Source: Pleurotus ostreatus/Saccharomyces cerevisiae fusant
Taxonomy: Eukaryota; Opisthokonta
Length of the DNA: 25,935 nucleotides
Assembly: GCA_024196135.1 (NCBI GenBank)
Contig: JAMQCK010000365.1
Span: 1-25,935 of the forward strand
Direction: 5' to 3'
Part shown: one piece after another, positions 10,811 through 21,600 of the stretch
Position numbering within the stretch: the stretch's first letter is position 1
Layout: each line of letters begins with the position of its first letter
Program-made: the position numbers and the translations under genes
Notes under the pieces: generated by a model
Database searches by the model: none
The model's input: the letters and a program-made list of their open reading frames with translations, nothing else
What the model was told of the DNA's origin: nothing

Positions 10811-13761
10811 CTATGCCGCCGCCATCTCCACATCGCCTCCGCCTCCTCGGACCATGGCCTGGTCGTGCAAAAACGACAAGATAGACATATTGTCTTCGCA
10901 CCTGGAAACAGTCAGCCCAACTTCGTAGCAGACGGATGACTTGTACTCACATTTTCGACAGTGTCCTCTCGACATCCGCGAGCGACTTCTGCACCGTGCG
11001 GTACACGCTCGCGAACTCGCTCGAGTGGTCCTTGAGATACCGCCCGTGCGTCATGAGCAGCGCGTTCGTCCACAGCAGGTCGAACTCCAGATGCGGGCTC
11101 CGCTCGAAGTGCTCGCCGATAAAGCGGAGCAGCGCCGGTACATACAACACAGGGATTTGCCGTGTGATGAGGCGGATGTCCTCTCGCGGGATGGCCTCGT
11201 AGACACGCTGAATGATCGCCTTCTCGTTAAGACGGAACGCCATGACAAGGGCCTTGAGGTACTCCTGATCAGCGAGCACCTCCGCAACGGCCTGTGGAGT
11301 AAGGTCGATGGACAGATCGAAGGGGTCGAACATCACGGTATCGTCGAGCGAGTAAATGAGCAAGCCCTCCGTCGACGCCGCCGCCCACGCGCGCCCTGTC
11401 GGCGAGAAGCGCACGCACTTCGTCCTTGCCTCCTGCTTGTACTTCCGCTTCGACATATCGCCCGCCCCGCGCGTTGCCCCCGGCAGCGTCGTGTCCATCC
11501 GATCCTCTAGATCACTCTCGTCGCCCCGCGTGTCGAGCGTGTCGACGTTGATCCCCGCGCTGTTCACGCGGCGGTTGTCGAGGAACTCCTCCGTGCCGTC
11601 GAGCGAGAGGTTCTGCGAGATCTGGAACTTCTTGACCATGGTGCCGCCGCCCTCGCGCACGTCGTAGAGCACGACGTATTTGCTGTTGCCACCGGCGAGG
11701 ATGCAGCGGCCGTCGGCGGTGTAGGCGAGGCTGGTGAAGGCCTTCCCCGAAGCGTTGTTCGCGGCGGTGATGCGGTCGTCTTGTCGCCGGCCACCTGCGA
11801 TGTCGGTGCGCCCTTGGATTGCATTCGTCTGCTTGCCGTCTGCGTCGAAGAGGGTAATCTGGCCATCGAGGGTGGCGACAGCGAGCTCGCGTCCGTCGGG
11901 GCGGTAAGCAACGGCCAGGACGTCCGAGCTGAGCGAGATGGGCTCGACAGCGTGCGAGCGACCGAAGACATTCCACACGCGGACGGTGCGATCCCAGGAG
12001 CCACTTGCGAGCTGGTTGACGCCGGACGGTGCGAAGTCCAACGCACACACTGGCGCCTCATGACCCGTAAGGATGTCTAGCAAGCGACCGGTCTGCACGG
12101 ACCACATGAAGACCTCGAAGGAGTCTGAGGATCCAGCGGCAACGACTTCACCCGACGGGTCGACAGCTATGCTCGCGAATTGCACAGGAGACGGCGATGT
12201 GAAGGTGCGGAAATTGCGATAGCGGATGAGGTCGAAAGCGCGGACCGTGCCGTCGAGGGACGCGGTGAAGAGGACGGAGCCTTGCTTCGCGAAGGCAACG
12301 GCGGAGACGGGAGCGGTGTGCTCGGAAAAGGTGACGGAGCAGAAGCCGGTATGCGTCGACCAGATCTTGACCTTGCCATCGTCACCGCCAGTCGCGACGG
12401 TCTGCCCGTCGGGCGCGTACGCCAGAGTGTTCATGTCGTAGTAGTGCCCCTGCTGCTTCAGGACGTACGACTCCGACTGCCACTCCCAGACCAGCAGCTG
12501 TCCAAGCTTCTTCGCGCCGAACGCGAGCCACTCGCCCGTCGCATTGATCGCGACAGATGAAATCTTCTCCTGCGACACGCTAAGCGTCTGGATGTTGGTG
12601 AAGGCGGGCATCTCCCATAGACCAAACACGCCAGTGGAGAAGCCCACGATGAGGAGGCTGGTGACTGGGTGAAAGGAGACGCAGACAACTTTGGTGCCAG
12701 GCTGGTTGAAGTAGTGGCGCTCGTGGACACCCCAGCGGGTGTTAGCGACGTAGTTGGGGTCGGAGGATGTTGAGGCGATGGGTGGCTCGGCGTCTGAATC
12801 GTCGTCCTCTGATCCCTTTTCTTTCCAGGTGAAGACGGCGCCGTCGCGGCTGACGGTGTATATCTGGGAGACGTCAGTGACAATCATCGACCACGAACGA
12901 GGATACCTTACCGCCGTTGCATCTTTCGAGAAGAAGGCGCCTAATACAGCGTCACGGTGACCAGCGAACGTCTTCGGTCGGAAACCCTCGAGAGGGTTCA
13001 GAGTGAACAGACGAGCAGTCATATCCCGCGACGTCGTGATGAAGCATCTAGATCCAATGAGAAGGGGCGTAGGGGAAAGGAGATGGAGACTGACTTTGAG
13101 TCGGGCGACCACTGAATGCTCAGCACATCGTCATGATGCCCCGTGTAGGTGCGATGAAGATTGAAGGGGGCGAACTCGCGCGCGAGATAGTTGGGCGTGT
13201 GCCAGACTTTGATATGCGCGCCGTGAGTGACGGCGATGAACCTTCATTCGCGGTCAGGTATGGTTCTGGGAGCAGAGTTGTGGTACGCACTTCCCGTCTG
13301 GGGAGAACTTTGCGTCGTTGACTGGCTTGCCGAAGTTGAAGTGATGGAGGACGACTCCCCGCTTGAAGTTGACAAGTAGTGCACGGCCGTCTACAATGAC
13401 TTATAAAGATAGGATGGAATAGGTGTTGCATAGGACGCACCATCGTCTATACTGAGCAGCACATTCCCATCGGGGCTCAAGGCCAGTGTAGCAATGTTCT
13501 TGCGGTTTTCGAAGGGGAATGTAAACGACTTGTTGCTGTATATCATATCAGCTTCTATACATCTTGGATAGAAGGATAACGCACTTGACAAGATCGAACA
13601 CAGACACGCGATTCCCCACAGGACTCAACAGGCTGTTCCCGTCCGCGGTGAAGATGATGTTCCCCTGCCTGTACACCGTCCCGCAGATGTTGCTAAACTG
13701 CTTTAAAGTCAAGCATGTTCAATCAGACTTTAGACAATCTCACCTTGAAGTTAGACTTCAT
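10811..13761 (-). CDS. PWP2: Periodic tryptophan protein 2 (Utp1), U3 snoRNP/UTP-B subunit
   Basis: PWP2/Utp1 is a WD40 protein of the UTP-B subcomplex of the small-subunit processome, needed in the nucleolus for 18S rRNA maturation. Exons, minus strand: 13761-13744 (only MKSNFK), 13697-13585, 13535-13441, 13390-13291, 13241-13095, 13047-12912, 12863-10951, 10901-10811. They sum to 2613 nt, 870 aa, all in phase, introns 46-50 bp. Diagnostic stretches are FSNICGTVYRQGN near the start, VLVWEWQSESYVLKQQGH-like text in mid-protein, GGDDGKVKIW, RYRNFRTFTSP and, late, CVRFSPTGRAWAAASTEGLL. Tandem WD repeats fill about residues 10-640. The conserved helical C-terminal Utp12-like domain follows, ending SILSFLHDQAM and a Gly/Ala tail. 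An acidic linker (EDDDSDAE) lies between early repeats, as in orthologues. The 18-nt first exon is easily missed; it is supported by orthologue-like sequence on both sides of the splice. Confidence 0.96.
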
Positions 13762-14180
13762 CTTGGCAGACGATCGTTCGCGGGATGGAGGCGAAGGAAA
13801 ACAAGCGCCCAGAATTTTGCGATCGCGTCTCCGTACGGCCCGAGATACCCGGTGCGCTTTCGGCATTTGCCGATGTAATGTTCGACTTCGCGGGAAACAA
13901 TGAACCTCAAGCTATTGAAAGCGTGAGTACATCGATGCTAGAGCCACTGCTGATCTTTCAGATGAGGTACCAACGGCTTTAAGGCGCTTGACACCAACCG
14001 TATTGGCCTCACCCACCTCCTCGCCACAAGGGACAACTAAGCCAATTCGACTTGGATTACTATCGAAAACAACAACATTATGAGCCACTGAAGGAGTGTG
14101 TACATGTATATACATGGTGTGGATATGTACGTACGGTAGCTTGGGGGGAGATATTGACAGACCAGTATAAATACTCCGTT
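13762..14180. promoter_or_regulatory. PWP2 upstream region and terpene synthase 3' flank
   Basis: This 419-bp gap separates two minus-strand genes. It must hold the transcription end of the terpene synthase and the promoter of PWP2. Apart from a 14-bp palindrome I see no defined element and no typical TATA box near the PWP2 start. Confidence 0.4.
14103..14116. repeat. 14-bp perfect palindrome
   Basis: CATGTATATACATG reads the same on both strands. It lies 65-78 bp past the terpene synthase stop, in the PWP2 upstream region. It may be a dimer binding site or a 3'-end element, or chance in an AT-rich patch. Confidence 0.4.
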
Positions 14181-15705
14181 CTAATGCCCAGGGATAGCAG
14201 ATAGTAACCAGATAGAGTCCTTTGCTCCAGGAGATTCAGAAAGCATAGAGACGACAGGAACGCCAAGTCTACTATTAGACTTGGGGGAGCAGAGAGTGAC
14301 GATGGAGCAGTGCTTCTTTGCACCGGCACCGGTTGCACTCCGACGCGGACGGCGCTTGTTAGGGGCTATACAATCGTCAGCACCGTGTATAGCAGCGATG
14401 AATGGGATGGGCGTACGGGAAACACGCGCATTGCGCGTTGCAGGGGGCAGAACAGGGTAGTCCGCAGATGGTGCTGACGCGCGTCGAGGGAGCAGGTTGA
14501 TCACCCGCGTCGCCTTGACCGTATGCCCATCCTTCCCGAAGTACCGCTCTGTCTCGAAGGACCAGTGCAGTGATCCGACCATCCAGTTGGCGAGGCCATC
14601 GGCGTACACGTCGACGTCGCGGTCGATCTGGGGAGACCAGGAAGGCAAGCACGAGCGCGCGTAGTTGAAGCGGTCGATGGCTTGCTTGCAGAGCTCGCCG
14701 ACGAAGTCGACAGCGCCTTGCAGGTCGAGGCCGCGCTCATGCATGACGACGGGGATCATGTTGTGAGTATCGCCCTTCGACTGCTCGACATTGTAGGAGA
14801 AGATGTCCTGAGGGAACTGTAAGCCAAAAATGTTGTACACGGCCCGCGAGGCAGCCTCACATTCGACCAGGTGACAAGGTCATTCGCCGCCTCGCCCATC
14901 TCGCGTAGGACCGGGTGGTCCATCACCGCGTCCGGGATGTCAAGGTTGTTGGCGTACTCGATGAGGGCCCAGCAGGGCTTGCAGCCTTCAGGGTATTTTC
15001 GTCAGATTACCGGCTCCGCAAGCCCCGGCACGAGTCGCACTCACCAGAAGTGTCCCTCCTCAGCGCTACATACGACTCGAGGTCGGGGATCACGCCCGAC
15101 TTTCGGTCTATCGCCTGCTGCGTGACGCTCTGGAAGAAGAAGTCGAACGTCTCGATGAAGCGCTGCTGGCAGCCGGCCGACGCGGTGGGCAGCATCCGCT
15201 TGTAGTAGCTGCAGTAGCGCACATATTGTCAGTGGGATTCACAGCGTGCGGGCGGGGGGATTACGCACTCGCGGGTCATCCGCCCGACGCGTGCGGGGCA
15301 GCGGTACGTGTAGGGGTGGTAAAGCGAGTTGAGCACGACGTCGGCGGTCGTCGTCGTCCCGTAGTTATCCATGTCATCAGATAGGTTGTCGAGGTGGAAG
15401 AGGTAGGTGAGGTAGTCGTTGCAGACGCGCAGCTGCGGGGCCGCGGCGTCGGGGTAGCACATGGAGGTCAACAGGCCAGCCTTGAGGCCGTGATACTTGT
15501 CGCGCGCCTTGCCAACGAGGTTATCGCCCTGAAAGAGCCACTTCTTCGTCTCGCTGGTGATCTGCTTCCTGTGCCTGTTTATGCGCAGCTTGAAGGTGCA
15601 GTGCGAGACGAGATCGGGCATGATGAACTTTGTGGGGGCGGAGGTGGGGGCGGGGGCAGGGGCAGGGGGCGCGTCCGGGCGCGGGGCGATAGCTGGGGAC
15701 GACAT
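14181..15705 (-). CDS. Class I terpene synthase (sesquiterpene-type) with extended tail
   Basis: Likely cyclises farnesyl diphosphate to a sesquiterpene with Mg2+; the product cannot be read from sequence. Exons, minus strand: 15705-15269, 15208-15045, 14985-14861, 14807-14181; 1353 nt, 450 aa, in phase, introns 53-60 bp. Metal-binding motifs are the Asp-rich FHLDNLSDDMDN (103-114; D106, D110, D111) and the NSE triad NDIFSYNVE (242-250; N242, S246, E250), followed by K and the RY pair of ERYFGKDGH (about 330). The core ends at RVINLLPRR (about 351), where most basidiomycete enzymes stop. A further 99 residues, Pro/Arg/Ser-rich with KRRPRR, follow without a stop. The exon-4 junction has two possible acceptors; the inner one (CTCAG) is chosen because it restores the NSE motif. 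The N-terminal 30 residues are an Ala/Pro-rich leader. No P450 or prenyltransferase is adjacent. Confidence 0.92.
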
Positions 15706-15870
15706 AGCAAGTGTAGAGAGCTAAAGTTCGAGCAGAGCAGGCAAGTGAGAGTGGGCCTTAGGGCGGGGCGTGGGCGTCGAAAGCAGAGCGGGTCCTGAAT
15801 AGGAGTCCACAGTGCGCGGCGGGCTAGCTCAAAGGTGTTGACGGTTCTTGGCCTTCTTCTCATCGCGCCC

Positions 15871-15880
15871 TTATATATTT
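15871..15880 (-). promoter_or_regulatory. TATA box for the terpene synthase
   Basis: On the minus strand this reads AAATATATAA, about 166 nt before the ATG at 15705. It is the only strong TATA match in the proximal upstream sequence. Confidence 0.5.
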
Positions 15881-17674
15881 ATCGTACCCCAGCCGGAGAG
15901 ATTGAAAGCGCAATTGCGAGATACGGCAGATGAGATGCTAGGGCGAGCCACCCCGTGGCAGCGAGGCGCGACAGACATTGCATTGAGAGCAATGGACGCG
16001 GGGCGGGGCGTGCCCGATCGCGAGATGTCATTTTGGGAGACTTGGCCGAGCGTCTCCGTATCCGATCCGAGTATGTCGTGCTGTCGGCGCCCCAGCAATG
16101 TTGTAGCCCAGTGTAGCCGGTGGTCCGAAATTTATGACAGGCCCCCGCCCGCCGGAGGGATATTCAGAGTGTAGGGCTGCATCGTTCTGCGGTCGCGTCT
16201 CGAGTGTATCAACCATAGTCCAGGACGCATAGCAGGTATGAAGCGGTATGGTATAGCATTCCGTTGGTGATCTTATCCTCGGACAGAGCGCATGGAGAAC
16301 ACGTAGCGCCATTCAGATCGTTCCGGGAGCCGGGTGGTGATGACGGAGCTCGCCACAGATCTCTCGCAGATGTCACAAAAGCCGGACGTCGGGCGCAAAA
16401 GACTGAGAAAGGAGGCAGTCCATCCAGCGGTCCGATGAGCGGAAGGAGGTCCTGGCAGCGGCAGCGAAGGTGGTTGATTGGGATGAGTTGGGGAACAGCG
16501 GGATCTGATCGCGCTTCGATCGCACATTTTGTGGCGGTTGACTTTTGCCCGCGTCGCTCACATTGAACAAAGGCTGCCATATCGACCCTAGCCTCCCCGC
16601 TTGCGCTATCATAGCGCGCTGAAAAGGCATGCACTGGCACTTTCACGGCGATCCCTCTTTAGCGAGACTTTTGACTTTTAATGATCTACGCTTTCGCTTC
16701 GTTCTTCGATAACCACACCACCCAAAGGCACATGGGCGAGCAATCCATCAGCAAGTTCATAACACCCCGCAGGCATTGCTGACGACCTGGAACGCGCTGT
16801 ACTGCAAGTCCATACCGTCCTTCTCTCGCGGAGGGTTCCAATGCCGAGGCAGAATCAATCAGCGGTCCCATGGATTCCGGGTGGGTCGGTACCCTGTCGG
16901 CGCGGACTGTGCACACGCAACGTAATGCTTCAATCCGACACGATTAACGTCAGGAGAAGGTGATAATTAACGGAATAGAGCAGTCACGCGCACCTGACAG
17001 GCGCGGGCTATGCTGAGCGGAGCGGGCGACGTTCATGAACAGTGGAGTGTATTTTCCTGCATATCCTGCGGAATTTTATTGACGACCGCGGAGTAGGAAG
17101 TATGCTGAACAGGTCTCGCTTGTTTGGACATGCCCGAGGGCTCCATGGACAGCGGTGTCGAGATTGACTTGCACTTGGTCCACTGCAACATGCATCTGGA
17201 GTGTGCCCCAATTGCCACCATCCACCAGCGCGCGTCCCAAAAAAGCTGAGACAGAGTCGGCCGTCCTCTGGGTGAGGGGAGATCCCCGATAGCCACAAAT
17301 TGCGCATGACACGGACAGGATGCACGGCGTTCACATTCTTCGCGGGTCACGATGAGGTATGATAGTCCGAGATGGCTCGAAACACATGTTGCGGCATTGA
17401 ACATGCGCGTGTCACCGCGCAGGCTACGGTTACTTTATTGGCGCCAGAACTCAAGCTGTATTGAGGATGCACGATTTGACCGGAAATTCAGGACGGTCGT
17501 CGGGAGTACTTCGCTGACGAGGGCGGTGGAAGGACGATACTTCTCCAATTTCCGTGTTCAATCCGGGTCTACCAGGGACCTGTGCGGCGCACACAAGACA
17601 CCCTAAGAGGTGAGAAGACCACTAGAAGAGACCTTGAGTGCCTGCAGCGAGGGCGGGAGGAACGGCGAGGGGTA

Positions 17675-17695
17675 AGTCGATTATTCTTATTCGAT
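17675..17695 (+). repeat. Left arm of a 21-bp perfect inverted repeat
   Basis: AGTCGATTATTCTTATTCGAT recurs exactly, reverse-complemented, at 18377-18397. Flanking bases are GGTA on the outside and CCGG inside. The match stops at position 21 on both sides. Chance occurrence of such a match in 26 kb is very unlikely, so the pair is probably a terminal inverted repeat or two copies of one dispersed repeat. Confidence 0.75.
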
Positions 17696-18376
17696 CCGGA
17701 TCTCAGGGACCCGAAATCTCGCAGAACCTCCCGAAGGGGGCCCTCGGAGGGAAGGCGGGGCACGTGTGCCAGCCTCGTCACCAGTAAGTGCACGTCGAGC
17801 TCCTTCTGCACCTACAGGTTCCCTCGGAGGGCTGGTAGAACCACGCGCGAGGCCAAAGACGATGCATGCGGCGGGGCTGAGCCCCACCGTCCATTTTGGG
17901 TCATGTTCGGCATTCGCCGAGCCTGACTCTGGTTCTCCTGCGCCGGTGGCCTAGATACTGGGAGAGCGTTCCCCAGAGAGAACGGTATGTGTTCGCGCAT
18001 AGGGAAGGCGTGATCAGACCGGATCCTCATCAGCGTTGTATGCAGGTGAAGTCGAATATCTCCCCTTGATCTTACGCGCCCTGGACCCACAATAGCACGT
18101 GACACGCTCGCTTTTGCTATCAGTCCGTGCGAAGGCCACTTCCCTCTATATGCGCGATAAAACAAGGGAGAATGCATTTTTCGGCGTATACGGTGATGAT
18201 CTGCGCTCGAAGGCTTGCTCAACAGTGCGTGAAACGACCAAACGATGAGGGTGAGCTGCTCGGCATTAGCCGCAGCCTGTTGGTACGTGACGCGGCGAAG
18301 ACCCCTTGGAACCGTGCTAACCTACGTTTGGAACCGAATAGACGTCCCTCCGCCACCATCACCTTCTTCGACCTAA

Positions 18377-18397
18377 ATCGAATAAGAATAATCGACT
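18377..18397 (-). repeat. Right arm of a 21-bp perfect inverted repeat
   Basis: Exact reverse complement of 17675-17695. The outer flank on the plus strand is ATTAG. If the true end is one base further in, the flanking triplets are TAA (left) and TAT (right), close to but not an exact 3-bp target duplication. The arm lies 256 bp before the transporter start codon. Confidence 0.75.
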
Positions 18398-18612
18398 ATT
18401 AGCTCAGGAACGGCTGCGGGTCCAGTAGATAGCTCGGAGATGAGCGCAGCGGACAGGAAGGAGAACAAAGGCTCCCTTTTCCGGACATCACCGGACGTCC
18501 AAGCGTGTTTATTAACGCGTCATAGCCGCTGCGTGATTGCCGCTCTGGCTGCTCAACACCAGCGCGACGCGACTTCGCTCTTCCCACCACCCGCACTGCT
18601 GTTCAAAGTGCA

Positions 18613-18626
18613 TATATGCGCATATA
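18613..18626 (+). promoter_or_regulatory. TATA-like palindrome before the transporter
   Basis: TATATGCGCATATA is a perfect 14-bp palindrome 28-41 nt upstream of the ATG at 18654. The CATATAAC overlapping its right end could act as a TATA element, which would make the leader very short. Confidence 0.4.
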
Positions 18627-18653
18627 ACATCACACACTCCCTCGACGACCACA

Positions 18654-21600
18654 ATGAGCGTCCGCGGCAAGGGTCAGCTACCGCGCAGGTCCTTTGGCGG
18701 GCCCACGGACGAATCCGCGCTCGATGTGAACGACAATCTCTCGCCGAATGAGGCGGCGTCTCCCCGGACGCTGGGAGGAGCTGGACGGGTCTCGTTTGGT
18801 ACTATGAACCACCGACCGAGCTTTCTCGCCCGATGGCGTCGCGGAGGACAAGATGAGGAAAGCGCAGGAGCAACCCCTCGCAGTCCTATGCCCGAGCGCC
18901 CTCCCATCCCCTCCATGATCCAGCCAGCAAATGAGCCAGAATCGACGCCACTACCCAAGCTCTCCATGATCGTCTTCTGCATAGTGCGTTTTGTGTCGCG
19001 TCGCGTACTTCCAGCTATGTCTTACTTACGATCCGATCGTAGACCATGCTCGGCGAATTCCTCTGCGCGAATGTCTGTACTCCATTCCTATTATTCATGG
19101 TGGAAGGTGCGTCTACAAATTCTCATCATCCTGTTCATGTGCTCATGGTGCGTAGGTTTTGGCGAGACAGAGGACGAGGCAGAGATTGCGTTCAACACGG
19201 GCGTATTGGGTGAGCGCGCATATGGTTTGGTTCCATCGCGATTACTCATTGTGCGCCATAGTCTCTGTCTTCTTCCTCACCCAATTCTTGACTTCACTAC
19301 TCTGGGTATGCTCCACTTCTCCATATGGTCGGCGCATCCACTGACAGGCTTCCAGGCTACTATCGCTCAGAAGCACGGCACAAGGATTGTCCTTACGACT
19401 TCCCTCCTGGGAAGCGCCGCTACAGTCGCTATCTTCGGCACTTCCACATCTCTGAAGCAAGCCCTCTGCGTCCGCCTGCTGCAGGGTATCTTCGGTGGTG
19501 CCGTCGGTGTCGCTCGTGGAAGCGTTGCGTTCATCACGGATCCTAGCAATGAAGGTCGCGCATATGCTATCCTCGGGTGAGTTTTTCCCTTAGCTTGCTA
19601 CTTCCTCGTCGTTCTGACTTGTCGCAGTTTCTGCTGGGGCTTCGGAGGTGTGGCTGGTGCCATCATTGGTGGAACTTGTGCGTAATATGTCACGGCGCAG
19701 GACTTGCGCTAACATTTAGTCTAGTTGAGCGTCCTGCGGACAAGTGGCCGGATACCTTCGCGAGCATTCCACTCTTCACCACATACCCGTATTTGCTACC
19801 CAGCCTTATCGCTGCATCGATCACCTTCATTGGTACGCCTCCCATTACTAGCATGGACGTGGTTCAGATCTAATCATTTGCAGGCTCCTTCCTTTCCCTA
19901 TTCCTAGGCCCGAATGGAGGTCCGCGCGAGGGTGCTATCCAGCTACCGCCTGAGAAACTCGATTCCGAGCCTGTCGCGGAGGGGACTGCGGCGCCACCCT
20001 CTCCGGGCCCACTTTTCGAGGACCTCGAGCGCCCGACGAGTTTGACTGGTACTCTGAAGAAGAAGATATCACAACGCCTCTCCGGTGTCCTCGGGTCGCC
20101 CGATATTGCTGGCTCGCCGCCTTCGTCGCCCCAACCTCCTGTGCCTCTGACGTCGGGTTCGCGTATGGATAGGCGCACCTTCTCGCGCACGAGTCGAGCG
20201 AACGGGTCGGCGTATGGCTACAGCGCTTACCGCAACCGCGTTGCGAGCAGCAGCGCTGCTGTACGTCGCGGTAGCACTAGCAGCGGCACGCTCAGTGCTA
20301 CACTTCGTCGTGCGAGCATGAGCAGCGCAGGGCGTCGTCGTCGCGGGAGCAACTGGGATGCGCTGCGCGACTCGGATCCAAGCGATATGAACTTTGCTCA
20401 GCGCTTGCTCATGGCGAACGAGAACGCGGTCACGCATATCGCCGACCTGTGGGTTGCTGCTGCGATGAACGTTGACAACGAGGAGGTCTTTGAGAGCGAG
20501 TCGGACTACGGCTCGGATGAGGAGGGCACGGACTTCGGCGACGTCCTCGAGGACGACACCCCCGAAGACGCGCCATCCTCACCTACCTCCAGCCCGACTC
20601 GCGGCCGCCGTCCCTCGAGCGTCTCGCAATCGACCCGCCGTCAATCCACCGGCAATCGTGCGTCCTTCAGCACCAATCGTCAAGCACCCCTCGGCACCAT
20701 GCGCCGCCCGACTGCGATGCAGCTCCCCGGTCGCACGCCCTCCTTCACGCTCCAGTCCCCCGACGGGCATCCCACGCTCACGCGCCGCGCCTCGAACACG
20801 CCGACCATCTTCTCGCATGCGGGCGTCAAGACGCCGCCCGCCGTGCTCGACGCGCAGGCTCAGCAGCTCCTGCAGCGTGGCGGGGACCCCGAGACGCCGC
20901 AGGGGGATCTGCTCGCGCCCATTCTCGAGTCAAGAAGGCATTCCATTGCGGAAGGGCATTCGAGGGGGGAAGAGATGGATGCGGAGGCGGCGCTGGGGGA
21001 GAAGCAGCCGTCGTTGGCGTCGCAGCTGCCGATTTTGGTGATTGTGCAGTACGGGCTGTTGGCGCTGCATAGTACGACGCATGATCAGTTGTTCATGTCG
21101 TATTTGGTCACGTAAGTCCGAGGGTCTCTTGTGTTTCTTTGTCCGAGGGCCTGTCTGCGTTGGTTGCACTCATGCTCGTCTAGCGGACTTGCTTGCTTGC
21201 TGCTAGAGTGATCGCTTGCTGCTTGACTAGTCCCTTGTCTAAATCATGGCTAACGGCTGTCGTTCTGGAGATTCGCTTGTTGCCTATTTCTTGCTCATTG
21301 GCGCTAGTGGGTTAATGTGACGGACGGTACGCTAACGCGAATACCGACAGGGACTACAAGTCGGGAGGCCTAAACTTGACGGCGGGGCATTTCGCACAAC
21401 TGAGTGAGTGATTTGCATTTTCCGAGACTTCGTGATTGCACGCTAGAGATACCTCTGCGTGTAGCGCGCTAGGGACGCCTCTGCGTGATTGCACACTAAG
21501 GCTACCTGCCGAGCGCTAGAGGATCGATGAGTTGCTAACCTTACTCACAGTTGCGCTCATGTGCTTGGCGCAAATTGCGTACCAATTTGTGCTGTATCCG

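Larger units (their letters stand above)
15706..18653. other. 2.9-kb gene-free interval between divergent genes
   Basis: The region lies between the terpene synthase start (minus) and the transporter start (plus). Open frames are short and overlapping and show no domain on either strand. It holds the two promoters, a perfect 21-bp inverted repeat pair and several short CCCTCGGAGGG copies (about 17740 and 17822). It may be decayed transposon sequence. Confidence 0.5.

Noticed and set aside
17553..17562. GTTCAATCC as a possible tRNA B box
   Set aside because: No A box or cloverleaf could be placed at the right distance upstream.
20472..21041. Arg-rich 189-codon plus-strand frame
   Set aside because: Alternative frame of the transporter's loop exon; low-complexity composition and no domain.
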